A stretch of 64,000 bases of DNA from Mesonia oceanica (GCF_902499555.1 NZ_CABVMM010000006.1:124001-188000), one strand, 5' to 3'. Positions 9,920 through 17,544 are shown, counted from the first letter of the stretch. The notes: generated by a model not told the origin, from the sequence alone. Numbers and translations are program-made.

Positions 9920-11134
9920 CTATTTTACGCTTACTTCTGTTTGCGTATTTTGCAGAAGCGAAATTTCTACTGGAGAAACCGGCATTCCTGGTCTTATTTT
10001 CTGAATATTATTAACAATAAGTTTGTCGTCTTTAGTAATACCGTCACGCACGACACGTAAGCCATTAGAATGAAGCGGACCTAAACTTATATTTTTTGTG
10101 GTTACAACATTGTCAGTTCCCAACACATACACAAATCGCAACGATTGATTGGTACCTATAATATTATCCGGGATCATGAGTGAATTATGTGCTGCACTGC
10201 CCATGAGTCTGGCTTCACCAAACATACCTGGCTCCAGCAGATGATCTTTATTTTCAAGCACTGCCCTACTTTCTATAGTTCCTGTGCTATTGTCTATTTC
10301 ATTATCTACAAAATCCATTTTAGCTTCATGAACAAAATCATTTTCATCTTGTAATTTTATAAATACAGGAATTCCTTCCGACCGTAACTCACCACGCTCT
10401 CCATTCCTGGCCAAACGCACATACCGTAAATAATCTGACTCACTGCCTGTAAAATAAAAGTGTATAGGACTTGTTGCTACAATTGTGGTAAGTAATGTTG
10501 ATGTTGATGAACCACCATCAATCAGGTTCCCTTCATTTACTTTATCACGACTTACCAATCCGGAAATAGGCGCTGTAACTCTAGTAAATTCTAGGTTTAA
10601 TTTGGCATTATCTACACGGGCTTGAGCAGACTGAACACTGGATTTTGCAAAGGCCAGTGCCTGCTTTCTACGGTCGTATTCTTCTGTAGACATCGCACCA
10701 GATTCTCTTAAAGTTTCTACGCGATCATAATTATCCTGTGCCGTTTTAAGAGAGGCCATCGCTTGGCCATAATCTGCATTGGCCTGATCTAAAGCAATCT
10801 GAAACGGTCTGTCATCAATAGTGAAAAGAACATCTCCTTTTTCAACCATTTGTCCGTCTTGAAAATTCACACTTTCTAAAAACCCTCCTACGCGTGCACG
10901 CACTTCTACCCGGTTACTGGCTTCAAAACGGCCGGTGTATTCATCCCATTCGGTTATTTTTTCATAAACAGGATAAGCTACTTCCACCGGCATTGACTGT
11001 GCTGCTACTGGTTGTTCTTGGTCATCTTTGTTGCTGCTGCTGAATGCCAACACTAACATTATAGCTAATAACACACCGGCAACGCTAAGTATTCTTAAGG
11101 CTATTTTTCTGGTATTTAAATCAATTGTTTTCAT
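9920..11134 (-). CDS. RND efflux periplasmic adaptor (AcrA/MexA family)
   Basis: A 404-aa membrane-fusion protein: N-terminal membrane anchor (about residues 12-32), barrel-sandwich half-motif VEVRARVGGFLESVNFQDGQ, alpha-hairpin (about 105-165), the second lipoyl half GLVSRDKVNEGNLI, then beta-barrel and membrane-proximal domains. It is the first gene of the adaptor-pump-channel operon. A TAnnTTTG-type box (TACCTTTG, minus strand, 11,171-11,178) lies about 37 bp upstream of the start codon. It links the RND trimer to the outer-membrane channel. Confidence 0.92.
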   Translation of the reverse strand: MKTIDLNTRKIALRILSVAGVLLAIMLVLAFSSSNKDDQEQPVAAQSMPVEVAYPVYEKITEWDEYTGRFEASNRVEVRARVGGFLESVNFQDGQMVEKGDVLFTIDDRPFQIALDQANADYGQAMASLKTAQDNYDRVETLRESGAMSTEEYDRRKQALAFAKSSVQSAQARVDNAKLNLEFTRVTAPISGLVSRDKVNEGNLIDGGSSTSTLLTTIVATSPIHFYFTGSESDYLRYVRLARNGERGELRSEGIPVFIKLQDENDFVHEAKMDFVDNEIDNSTGTIESRAVLENKDHLLEPGMFGEARLMGSAAHNSLMIPDNIIGTNQSLRFVYVLGTDNVVTTKNISLGPLHSNGLRVVRDGITKDDKLIVNNIQKIRPGMPVSPVEISLLQNTQTEVSVK

Positions 11135-11170
11135 CTTCTGTTACTATTTGACTGGTTATTTTTGAAAGGA

Positions 11171-11232
11171 CAAAGGTATTTTGATTGGCAAGGCTACTGG
11201 TAACCAATATGACTACATAAATGACCAAAATC
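11171..11232 (-). promoter_or_regulatory. promoter and upstream site of the efflux operon
   Basis: On the minus strand a TACCTTTG box (fits the Bacteroidota TAnnTTTG -7 element) is preceded by TTTTGGTCATTT. The plus-strand landmarks CAAAGGTATT (11,171) and ATGACCAAAA (11,221) are exactly 50 bp apart. The same pair with the same spacing recurs at 11,771/11,821 ahead of the next gene. No good -33 TTTG is present, which suggests an activator-dependent promoter. Confidence 0.5.
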
Positions 11233-11289
11233 TAATATTTTGATATATGTCATTGTATATTTTTGATTGGCATCTAAGTTATACCATGC

Positions 11290-11745
11290 TTAATAATAGG
11301 CTGACAAAGCATCTAAAAGACCATTTAAAGTTGTTTTGCGAACGTTATTATACAGACCGGTGACTACTTGATCATCCAGCAATTCAAGAAAGCGGAGATC
11401 TCTTTCCCGAAAGTAATTGACAAATTCTTCAACCGATCTCGACCTGCGAGCGGCTCTTTTAAAATATTTTAAAAGTTCAACTTCACTAATCTCAAAGCCA
11501 TTAAAACAATAGTACTTGTTGATTGATTTCGCGTATTTAAGGGCCTTCCGATAATTGAAGTTTCTATTAGAAGCAATTTTTTCAACCCTATTCTTAAAAG
11601 CCTGATGCGTTGAATTTACGATTATATCATCCAGTTCTAGAATTACTTGATCTGATTTGACAAATTTTGCCTGCACAAAATCAACAAAGAATACCACGAA
11701 AAGAATCACCAAAATTTTCACAAGATATTGAAAGGTAGTTTTCAT
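11290..11745 (-). CDS. hypothetical exported protein, co-regulated with the efflux operon
   Basis: I do not recognise this 151-aa protein. It starts with a signal peptide or membrane anchor (about residues 8-26, ending near VQAKF). The remainder is basic and helical, with pairs such as RAARRSRSVEEF and no obvious catalytic motif. Its upstream region repeats the promoter architecture of the efflux operon, so it probably belongs to the same regulon. The stop codon lies about 155 bp from the adaptor gene on the same strand. Confidence 0.6.
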   Translation of the reverse strand: MKTTFQYLVKILVILFVVFFVDFVQAKFVKSDQVILELDDIIVNSTHQAFKNRVEKIASNRNFNYRKALKYAKSINKYYCFNGFEISEVELLKYFKRAARRSRSVEEFVNYFRERDLRFLELLDDQVVTGLYNNVRKTTLNGLLDALSAYY

Positions 11746-11770
11746 TCTTCCTTAATTTTAAATTACCCTG

Positions 11771-11832
11771 CAAAGGTATTTGCCCTCTAGGAAGAGATGA
11801 CGATCAAAAAGAAGACTGAAATGACCAAAACT
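11771..11832 (-). promoter_or_regulatory. promoter/upstream site matching that of the efflux operon
   Basis: CAAAGGTATT (11,771) and ATGACCAAAA (11,821) recur with the 50-bp spacing seen at 11,171/11,221. Read on the minus strand this gives a TACCTTTG box with TTTTGGTCATTT upstream. A second TTGGTCA-like half-site follows at about 11,842. It is a candidate regulator-binding site plus promoter. Confidence 0.5.
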
Positions 11833-11963
11833 TAATCAAATTGACCATTCTTAGTAATTGTGTTTAAAAGTGAAGTTGGTTAACCTGAAAGAATTGAGCA
11901 AATTACCCACTAATAAAACTGAACTGCTTATCAATAGTTTAGCAATAAAAAGGAATAAGATTA

Positions 11964-11996
11964 AATAAAAAAAGGATACTATTTCTAGTATCCTTT
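11964..11996 (-). terminator. original terminator of the tRNA-Arg gene
   Basis: A perfect 11-bp stem (11,971-11,981 with 11,986-11,996, loop TTTC) is followed on the minus strand by a run of Ts. It lies two bases from the tRNA 3'-end remnant. It therefore looks like the native tRNA terminator, now separated from its gene by the island. Confidence 0.8.
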
Positions 11997-11997
11997 A

Positions 11998-12022
11998 AGT
12001 GACCCCGGCAGGATTCAAACCT
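11998..12022 (-). repeat. left attachment site (attL) of the genomic island
   Basis: Twenty-five bases identical to 48,760-48,784: the T-arm and acceptor 3' end of tRNA-Arg (minus strand), including the discriminator base. Beyond base 12,022 the sequence no longer matches the tRNA. With the tyrosine integrase next to the complete tRNA at the other copy, this marks the island's left end. Confidence 0.85.
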
Positions 12023-12227
12023 ACACTTGCAAACTCACTAAAATTCAGTACTTTAACTTTTCTGCAAAGTCGGTTAACCGAATTGTTAACCGTAAAAAAA
12101 GTTTGAATTTATTAAGATTTCATCTTCTTGTTAAAGTTACTAAAATGTTTCCAGTTAGTGCTTTTTTTTATTCTTATTTTCAGTGGTTTTGAATTAAATT
12201 TTATTAAGATTTTTTTTAAAACTACTT

Positions 12228-12335
12228 AGTCTTTTCAAAAATATTCAGCCCACGCCGTTGCAGATGAGCATAGCTCACTTAGTGAGTGTATTTAAAACCT
12301 CACCTTGCGGGTGTGCAAGCACCCTCAAAAATTCT
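12228..12335 (-). ncRNA. candidate guide RNA of the dCas12f-like protein
   Basis: Directly downstream of the dCas12f-like gene on the same strand lies a structured stretch. It has hairpin GGGTG/CACCC (12,309-12,313 and 12,320-12,324), stem-loop GAGC-ATA-GCTC (12,266-12,276) and an overlapping CTCACT/AGTGAG palindrome (12,274-12,286). On the minus strand it ends in ATCTGCAAC at 12,257; Cas12f repeats also end in GCAAC just before the guide. The loop bases TTGCA of the first hairpin can pair with TGCAA next to that end, giving a pseudoknot. The adjacent bases, read on the minus strand from 12,256 down to about 12,237 (GGCGTGGGCTGAATAT...), would be the guide. Exact ends are inferred. Confidence 0.5.
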
Positions 12336-12336
12336 G

Positions 12337-13434
12337 TTAGCCTACGATCAATTCGATGCCGGCTTTTTGTGCTTTGTATTTTATTTTAGTAATCAAATCG
12401 TAATAACTCCAATTGCGCAATACGAATTCCTCTTCTTTGGCTAGTTTAATTTTGCTTTCCTGATTCATCAGCATTAATGTTCCTGCTTGGTGCTGCACAC
12501 AAAAATCAATCAGCTGACGGCTATAAAGGTGTAACCGAGAACGTACATATCGGAGTTCTTTTTCTCTAAAACGATTCATCGCTTTTAATTTGCGCTTTCT
12601 CCCTTTGCCGGATTTGGTATAGGTAACCGCACTTTTTGCCCGCTGCGCTGCTGCCTGTATGGCTAGGCGTCGGTGTAAAAACTCTTCCTTATTCCCGATG
12701 TGGAGTTTACTGTTTCCTACTTTCACCACAATCGGATGCGCAAGCGATAACGATGCTTCTGCCACCTTTGCCGGTTTTAACGGATGGTTCTCTTTTTCCA
12801 TTTCAAAAACAGCCAGCCAAAAATTTTTTCCATTTTTTAACTGCAAATGAGAAGAACAAAGCTTGAGCTTTCCGTGCAATACTCGATAAAGCAACTGACT
12901 TTTATCGGTATAATCACTCCCTAGGTAAGTGTAAAAGGGAATATGAAATAATTTAAAACTAAAGCGTTCATTGTAGGCATCATAGACAAAGTCTTTAAAC
13001 ACATCCATACTAAAGGGAAAAGGCATATCATTTCTAAAATTCGGTACGGAGCGTTGCCCTCGCCAATATTCATCTTTATAGTGATGGAAACTATTGGATA
13101 GATTTTGATTTAAACACGCCAGAATATCTGTGGGGACTTCTCCTTTAAAAGCATCGACCACCACTCGGTAGGTAGTGTTTTTTCGGGAACGATTTAAAAT
13201 TCCGTTTTCTGTTTTTTTATGATCAGCTAGCTTAGCTCTTATTCCATCGGTTAGGTAAAAGAAGTCCGAGAGCATTTCCTGTACATAGAGATGCGATACA
13301 ATCATATTGGCTGCCCGATAGCAACGGTTCTGGTATTGGTAGAGCTTTTTGATAGCCGCCTGACGTTCTTCGCCTTTAGGCAGGTCTACATTCACCTGAA
13401 TCTTACGGGTAAGTTTGATGGTGTTCTTTTTCAT
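12337..13434 (-). CDS. nuclease-dead Cas12f/TnpB-like RNA-guided protein (dCas12f)
   Basis: A 365-aa protein with the TnpB/Cas12f layout. The N-terminal part (about 1-220) holds helical NRCYRAANMIVSHL and FHHYKDEYWRGQRSVPNFR segments. A RuvC-like part follows with bridge-helix-like basic residues (KGRKRKLKAMNRF, about 277-289) and a terminal helix NWSYYDLITKIKYKAQKAGI, typical of the family. The catalytic residues are lost: the GIDLG position reads SLSLA (Ser near 230), the second acidic motif reads LMNQE, and the protein ends at ELIVG, before the zinc ribbon and third RuvC aspartate. It should bind RNA-guided targets without cutting. Its ATG overlaps the stop of the sigma gene by 4 bp, which implies translational coupling. 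This pairing matches known dCas12f-sigma systems of Bacteroidota. Confidence 0.8.
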   Translation of the reverse strand: MKKNTIKLTRKIQVNVDLPKGEERQAAIKKLYQYQNRCYRAANMIVSHLYVQEMLSDFFYLTDGIRAKLADHKKTENGILNRSRKNTTYRVVVDAFKGEVPTDILACLNQNLSNSFHHYKDEYWRGQRSVPNFRNDMPFPFSMDVFKDFVYDAYNERFSFKLFHIPFYTYLGSDYTDKSQLLYRVLHGKLKLCSSHLQLKNGKNFWLAVFEMEKENHPLKPAKVAEASLSLAHPIVVKVGNSKLHIGNKEEFLHRRLAIQAAAQRAKSAVTYTKSGKGRKRKLKAMNRFREKELRYVRSRLHLYSRQLIDFCVQHQAGTLMLMNQESKIKLAKEEEFVLRNWSYYDLITKIKYKAQKAGIELIVG

Positions 13435-14231
13435 AACGTAGCGGTTAAGGTGTGCTGAGGATGTTGTTGTGCATACTGATAAGCGATGCCAAACTGCTGA
13501 TGTACTTCCTTGGCTGAAATGCCTAATTGCTCAGCAATCTCTGCAAAGGAGAGTTCTTCTTCACAACGCAGCTGAAATACCTGTACCTGAGTCTCGGTAA
13601 GTTTTTGCTCGACTTGTTTAGTCTCTTTATTCGCTATTTGATCTTCCAGTTCTATATCTTGCCGAAGGAAATTTTTAAGTTGAGTAATGGTGCGCTGGAC
13701 TTCGTTGTAGACTTCAATCGTGCTACTGCCCATTACTTGGGCAATGGCTTTGTATTGAAAGCCGTGTGCTAAACATAATTCAATAAGATCCTGTTGCTTG
13801 CCCGGCAGTAAAGACAATACTTCTTTTACACTTTCAAAAGTTTGCTGGTCTTGCGCCTGCTGCTGAAGGTGCGCTTCGTCTAAAGCGGTATCCTCTTTTA
13901 GTAGGTAGTCATTGTAATTTTCATAATATTCCAATCGATTAACACTGCGTTGAAACTGATTCTTGGGTTTATTGAAATAGGAAATACACTCCCGTTTCAT
14001 CACTAATTTTAGGAAGAATAATATATGCTTAGGGTTTTCAAGCTTCTCTCGGTTTTGCCATAATTTTAAAAAACACTCCTGTACGAGATTTTCAACCACA
14101 AAATCATCTTTTAACCATTGCCAGCCTACATAAAAGAGCAGACGAGCATAACGTTGGTACCAAAACTTGAGCGCCTCGGTATTACCGAGTTGTAACTGGG
14201 TATGGAAATAGGTTTGCATAGGCATTCGCAT
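13431..14231 (-). CDS. sigma-70/ECF-type sigma factor linked to dCas12f
   Basis: Region sigma-2 is clear (WYQRYARLLFYV...VENLVQECFLKLWQNREKL, then a core-binding helix). A first sigma-4 helix-turn-helix follows (LLPGKQQDLIELCLAHGFQY...AQVMGSSTIEV) and then a second sigma-4-like unit (LTETQVQVFQL...SFAEIAEQLGISAKEV). At about 266 aa it is longer than a simple ECF factor (about 190 aa) because of this extra domain. The open frame extends to a TTG at 14,243; I prefer the ATG at 14,231 or another Met just inside. A GGAGC-TT-GCTCC hairpin sits at the 5' edge. Operon with dCas12f (ATGA overlap). It probably recruits RNA polymerase to dCas12f targets; no anti-sigma gene is seen. Confidence 0.82.
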   Translation of the reverse strand: MRMPMQTYFHTQLQLGNTEALKFWYQRYARLLFYVGWQWLKDDFVVENLVQECFLKLWQNREKLENPKHILFFLKLVMKRECISYFNKPKNQFQRSVNRLEYYENYNDYLLKEDTALDEAHLQQQAQDQQTFESVKEVLSLLPGKQQDLIELCLAHGFQYKAIAQVMGSSTIEVYNEVQRTITQLKNFLRQDIELEDQIANKETKQVEQKLTETQVQVFQLRCEEELSFAEIAEQLGISAKEVHQQFGIAYQYAQQHPQHTLTATL

Positions 14232-14365
14232 TTGAAGGAGCAAGCTCCTTGTTAGATTAATAGATCAAGGCGAACGAAAACTTCGATAGCTGAAGAAGAA
14301 AGGCTTTGATAACAAGAAATGTGCAGCCTATTTGATAATGAAAAGGCGCAGGTCTCATCTTATTG

Positions 14366-14474
14366 TATCGGCGGTACTGGTATACCAAGCACACAAATAA
14401 GCGAGAGCCTACGCCCGGGTCGTAGGCATCCTAACTTATCATCTCGCGTGCTAAAAATTACCAGTTTTCCGATA
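14366..14474. ncRNA. strongly nested stem structure upstream of the sigma gene
   Basis: Five stems nest in order: TATCGG/CCGATA (14,366/14,469), ACTGGTA/TACCAGT (14,376/14,459), AGCAC/GTGCT (14,388/14,448), GCGAGA/TCTCGC (14,401/14,442) and GCCTACG/CGTAGGC (14,407/14,421) with loop CCCGGGT. About 31 pairs in 109 nt mean an RNA structure (strand unknown) or a DNA cruciform. It could be the 5' leader of the sigma-dCas12f operon or a separate small RNA. No protein is supported in 14,250-14,630. Confidence 0.5.
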
Positions 14475-14630
14475 CGAGATTCAAAGCGAATGCTTCTAAT
14501 ATTTTTACTTAAAGAAGTATCGCAAATGTAAACAATCGTATTTAAAATAAAATACTCATCAAATATAAAATAATTTACCGGTACTTCAAAGCGTACCGAT
14601 AAATTATTTTATTAGTGTTTAATTGCAGTT

Positions 14631-14909
14631 ATGAAGGATGAATCGGATAACATTATTAAGTTAAAGATTGCTATAGTTTTAAAATCACTTCTCGAACAAA
14701 ATAAATCAGAGAATAAAACTACAAGAAGCTATAATGATATTGCTTTGAGTACAAATATGAGAAAAGCTACCGTTTCTAATTCATTTAACGCACATTCGTC
14801 ACCCAACACCGTTACACTTATTAGAATAATTGAAGCAATGGGATATAATTTAATTGACTTTGCAAAAGCTTACAATTCAATATCGGATAGGGATTTAAAA
14901 GATTTTTAA
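14631..14909 (+). CDS. XRE-like helix-turn-helix protein
   Basis: A 92-aa protein resembling small Bacteroidota HTH regulators: KTTRSYNDIALSTNMRKATVSNSFNAHSSPNTVTLIRIIEAMG reads as an XRE-type HTH with the recognition helix near residues 45-58. It stands alone on the plus strand, about 400 bp from the divergent sigma-dCas12f operon, and may regulate that operon or the island. The 286 bp after it (14,910-15,195) is AT-rich and I see no gene there. Confidence 0.55.
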   Translation: MKDESDNIIKLKIAIVLKSLLEQNKSENKTTRSYNDIALSTNMRKATVSNSFNAHSSPNTVTLIRIIEAMGYNLIDFAKAYNSISDRDLKDF

Positions 14910-15195
14910 GTTAATCAATAATTTAGTATATATAATTCTGAAATACATTTTATCTATCTAATTTATTCTCTTAAATAAAATGAGTTAGTTGGACACAATC
15001 AAATTGTTGGAATTATAAAATATTAAAGTTTTAACTTTTAGGTACGTACATATATTAAAAAAAGTGTATATGTCTAGGAGAATTATAAGCCCGAGAACTT
15101 TTAAATATAAACTCGTAATATATTTATTCTTCATAGAAATATTCACATAATACACTTTAGCCGGCTAACCAATTAAATTTACTTTTTTTTTTATT

Positions 15196-15570
15196 TTACT
15201 TATCCATATATTCCTGCCATTTGACTATTAGATATTTGGCTTTTTTAGATTTTTTTGATAAATCTAAAAATCCGTATTCATAAACAAATAAATAGACATC
15301 CTCCTGTTTGTTTTTCCAATAATGGGTGAAAAAGTTGGGATTGAAACCTTCTTCTTTTAAATCTTTTTTATTAATAGTACTATAGCCTTTACGGTTTATC
15401 GATTTTAAAATTTTTCTGTTAAGTTTCAATTGGCGATCTATCTGGTGATAAAATTTTTCTGATTGCAGTCTTTGGTCGTAATGGAAACTACTTTTACAGG
15501 TGGGGCTACAAAATTTTTTATCAGATCTTCCTTTTATACTCTCGCCACACACAGGACAATTCTTTATCAT
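15196..15570 (-). CDS. small zinc-ribbon protein, function unknown
   Basis: A 124-aa protein with an N-terminal CPVCG...FCSPTCK zinc-ribbon (residues 5-25, two CxxC-type pairs) and a basic helical remainder ending in the aromatic YLFVYEYGFLDLSKKSKKAKYLIV. Such proteins occur in mobile regions of flavobacteria, but I know no assigned function. It is divergent from the integrase gene, sharing an 80-bp spacer rich in TATA-like steps. Confidence 0.55.
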   Translation of the reverse strand: MIKNCPVCGESIKGRSDKKFCSPTCKSSFHYDQRLQSEKFYHQIDRQLKLNRKILKSINRKGYSTINKKDLKEEGFNPNFFTHYWKNKQEDVYLFVYEYGFLDLSKKSKKAKYLIVKWQEYMDK

Positions 15571-15650
15571 CTTATTTATTTTGTGTTTAATATACGTATA
15601 ATAAACGTTTAATAGACTACTATATAGTATTAAATGAGGAAATTTACCAT

Positions 15651-16802
15651 ATGATCAAGAATTCGAATAAGATAATTATTATTTCTCATCTTCTCATAGA
15701 AGGACGTGCCTGTATAGGGATAAGGCATCAACACGATAAAAGGATTGAAAAATTATGCAGAAATATTCCATTTTATAAATGGTCTAGTGAATTTGGGATG
15801 GGATATGTCTTCAATTCCAAAGAGAATTTAAAACTAATTTTTAAAGTTTTTAAAGGCAAAGCCTGGGTAGATACTTCGAAGTTTTTCAAGAGCAGCCCTA
15901 TCTCCTCTTCCTCCCGAAAGTTTAGTTATCAGGCTTACCTTAATTCTAACTCTAACTCTAAGGATCGCTGTCCGCCTTCATTTTTGCACAAACTTGAACT
16001 TAAAGGATATTCGCATAATACTGCCAAGTCTTATATTAGTTGTTTTGAAAAGTTTATGTCTTATTACTCCTCTAGTAATGTAGATCATTTGGATGAACAA
16101 GATATAAGACGTTACCTACAAAAACTAATACGAGCAGGAAAGTCATCTTCCTATCTTAACCAGAATATCAATGCTATTAAATTTTACTATGAAATCGTAC
16201 TAGGAATGCCTCATCGATTTTATGAATTGGAAAGGCCTAGAAAACAGAAAAAGTTACCTAAAGTACTTAGTAAAAATGATATAAAATTGATGCTTGCTCA
16301 CACCAATAATATTAAGCATCTATGTATAATTGAATTATTGTACAGCGGCGGCTTAAGAAGATCTGAGCTCTTAAACCTTGAATTAAATGATATTCAAAGT
16401 AAACGCTTTTTAATTAACATAAGAGATACGAAGGGGAATACTGAAAGATTCACACTTTTATCAGAAAAGACGCTTATTAATCTGAGATCATACTATCGCG
16501 AGTGGAAACCAAAAAAATTTCTTTTTGAAGGTAAGCCGGGCAATCAATATAGTGCTACAAGCGTGGCTGCCATTGTTAAACGTTCAGCATCACGTGCCGG
16601 AATTTCGCAAAAAGTAAGTCCGCATATGCTTAGGCATAGTTTTGCAACACATTTATTGGAAGACGGGGTAGATTTAAGATATATTCAACAACTTTTAGGA
16701 CATAAGACCACAAAAACAACTGAAATTTATACCCATGTCGCTAATCATCAATTAAAAAAAATAAAAAATCCATTAGATTCACTATATTTGGATAATCGAT
16801 AA
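15651..16802 (+). CDS. XerC/D-like tyrosine recombinase, probable cassette integrase
   Basis: A 383-aa recombinase. Residues 1-85 are a distinct N-terminal extension. The SAM-like core-binding domain (about 105-185, HNTAKSYISCFEKFMSYY) and catalytic domain follow. Catalytic residues: Arg in SGGLRRSELL, Lys in DTKGNTERF, HMLRH, LLGHKTTKTTEIYTHV with the nucleophile Tyr, and an end IKNPLDSL. The inserted patch that marks true IntI integrases (between the Lys and HxxRH motifs) is absent. It lies 34 bp upstream of an attI-like site and reads in the same direction as the cassettes, unlike classical integrons, where intI is usually divergent. Activity on the attC-like sites is inferred from position. 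Confidence 0.8.
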   Translation: MIKNSNKIIIISHLLIEGRACIGIRHQHDKRIEKLCRNIPFYKWSSEFGMGYVFNSKENLKLIFKVFKGKAWVDTSKFFKSSPISSSSRKFSYQAYLNSNSNSKDRCPPSFLHKLELKGYSHNTAKSYISCFEKFMSYYSSSNVDHLDEQDIRRYLQKLIRAGKSSSYLNQNINAIKFYYEIVLGMPHRFYELERPRKQKKLPKVLSKNDIKLMLAHTNNIKHLCIIELLYSGGLRRSELLNLELNDIQSKRFLINIRDTKGNTERFTLLSEKTLINLRSYYREWKPKKFLFEGKPGNQYSATSVAAIVKRSASRAGISQKVSPHMLRHSFATHLLEDGVDLRYIQQLLGHKTTKTTEIYTHVANHQLKKIKNPLDSLYLDNR

Positions 16803-16810
16803 ATTGTAAA

Positions 16811-16828
16811 TAAACGCAATAGCGTTTA
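16811..16828 (+). terminator. hairpin after the integrase gene
   Basis: TAAACGC-AATA-GCGTTTA lies 9 bp after the integrase stop codon. It could end the integrase transcript or belong to the attI-like region. It lacks a T-run, so termination is uncertain. Confidence 0.4.
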
Positions 16829-16830
16829 TG

Positions 16831-16850
16831 CACATGTTATGCACAAGTTA
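16831..16850 (+). repeat. attI-like primary recombination site
   Basis: CATGTTATGCACAAG contains the core GTTATGCAC (16,836-16,844). Its reverse complement GTGCATAAC opens the terminal palindrome of the first cassette (17,552). The context GTTAtGCACAAG...GCAAAACG resembles the start of cassette 6 (GTTATACACAAGCAAAACG). No palindromic partner arm is present here, as expected for attI rather than attC. Confidence 0.7.
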
Positions 16851-16875
16851 AAAGCAAAACGATTAAATAAAAAAA

Positions 16876-17544
16876 GTGAATTTGAAAATAAACAATAAAA
16901 TAAAACCATATTTAGTGCCATTGGTTTATTTTATTCTCATATTTTCGATTGGAGCCATTCTGCAAATTTTTTCTAAAGTATATCTCGAAAAACCTTTCCC
17001 AAACCTAATTTTCAAATCTTTTACTTTATTATCATTTCTCACACTAATTTCACGTTATAAAAACGAAAAATGGAATATTTTTAAGATAAATAAAATTTCA
17101 AAACGACAATTATTAATTATACTATTCTTATTCTCTCTATTCGTCATAACTAACTATATTTCCATAACTTTTTCTAACCAAGAAGATTATGCTAATTATA
17201 TAAGAGAAAATCTTAATTCGTTTATTTTGATAATAACTATCTCATCGATTGGAGAAGAAATTATTTACAGAGGCTTCATACAAACCTATATAAATCAGTT
17301 TTTTAAAGATAATAGAATAATAAGTCGTGGAAATATTTTTGCATCTATATTATTTTGGATTACCCATTTAGGGTTTTTTACTATAATGCAACCCTCATTC
17401 GCAATAATGTCATTAATTTTAGTAGCTATTTCATCAATTGTACTTGGATATTTAAAAGATAAAAATAAAGGAATTATACTTCCAATAATTGTTCATTTGA
17501 TTTGTAATTATATTCATACATTTATGAAAATTACTTTAGGATAA
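16876..17544 (+). CDS. CPBP-family intramembrane protease
   Basis: Cassette 1. A 222-aa membrane protein with about 6-7 hydrophobic segments and the CPBP/CAAX-protease motifs: EEIIYRG (about residue 134, glutamate pair plus Arg), a second motif ASILFWITHLGFF (His) and a third SSIVLGYLKDKNKGI...PIIVHLICNYIHT. Such proteases may process membrane proteins or act in bacteriocin self-immunity; the substrate is unknown. The start is GTG. It immediately follows the attI-like site, the position of the most recently gained cassette in classical integrons. Confidence 0.8.
   Translation: MNLKINNKIKPYLVPLVYFILIFSIGAILQIFSKVYLEKPFPNLIFKSFTLLSFLTLISRYKNEKWNIFKINKISKRQLLIILFLFSLFVITNYISITFSNQEDYANYIRENLNSFILIITISSIGEEIIYRGFIQTYINQFFKDNRIISRGNIFASILFWITHLGFFTIMQPSFAIMSLILVAISSIVLGYLKDKNKGIILPIIVHLICNYIHTFMKITLG

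Noticed and set aside
12001..12075. A second complete tRNA gene at the left island end
   Set aside because: Only the 3' 24 bases of the tRNA are present; the following bases do not form D or anticodon arms, so it is an attachment-site remnant.
12237..12256. A target of the candidate guide RNA inside this window
   Set aside because: Reading for GGCGTGGGC or its complement finds only the guide locus itself; partial hits such as ACCCACGC in attC-like site 2 are too short.
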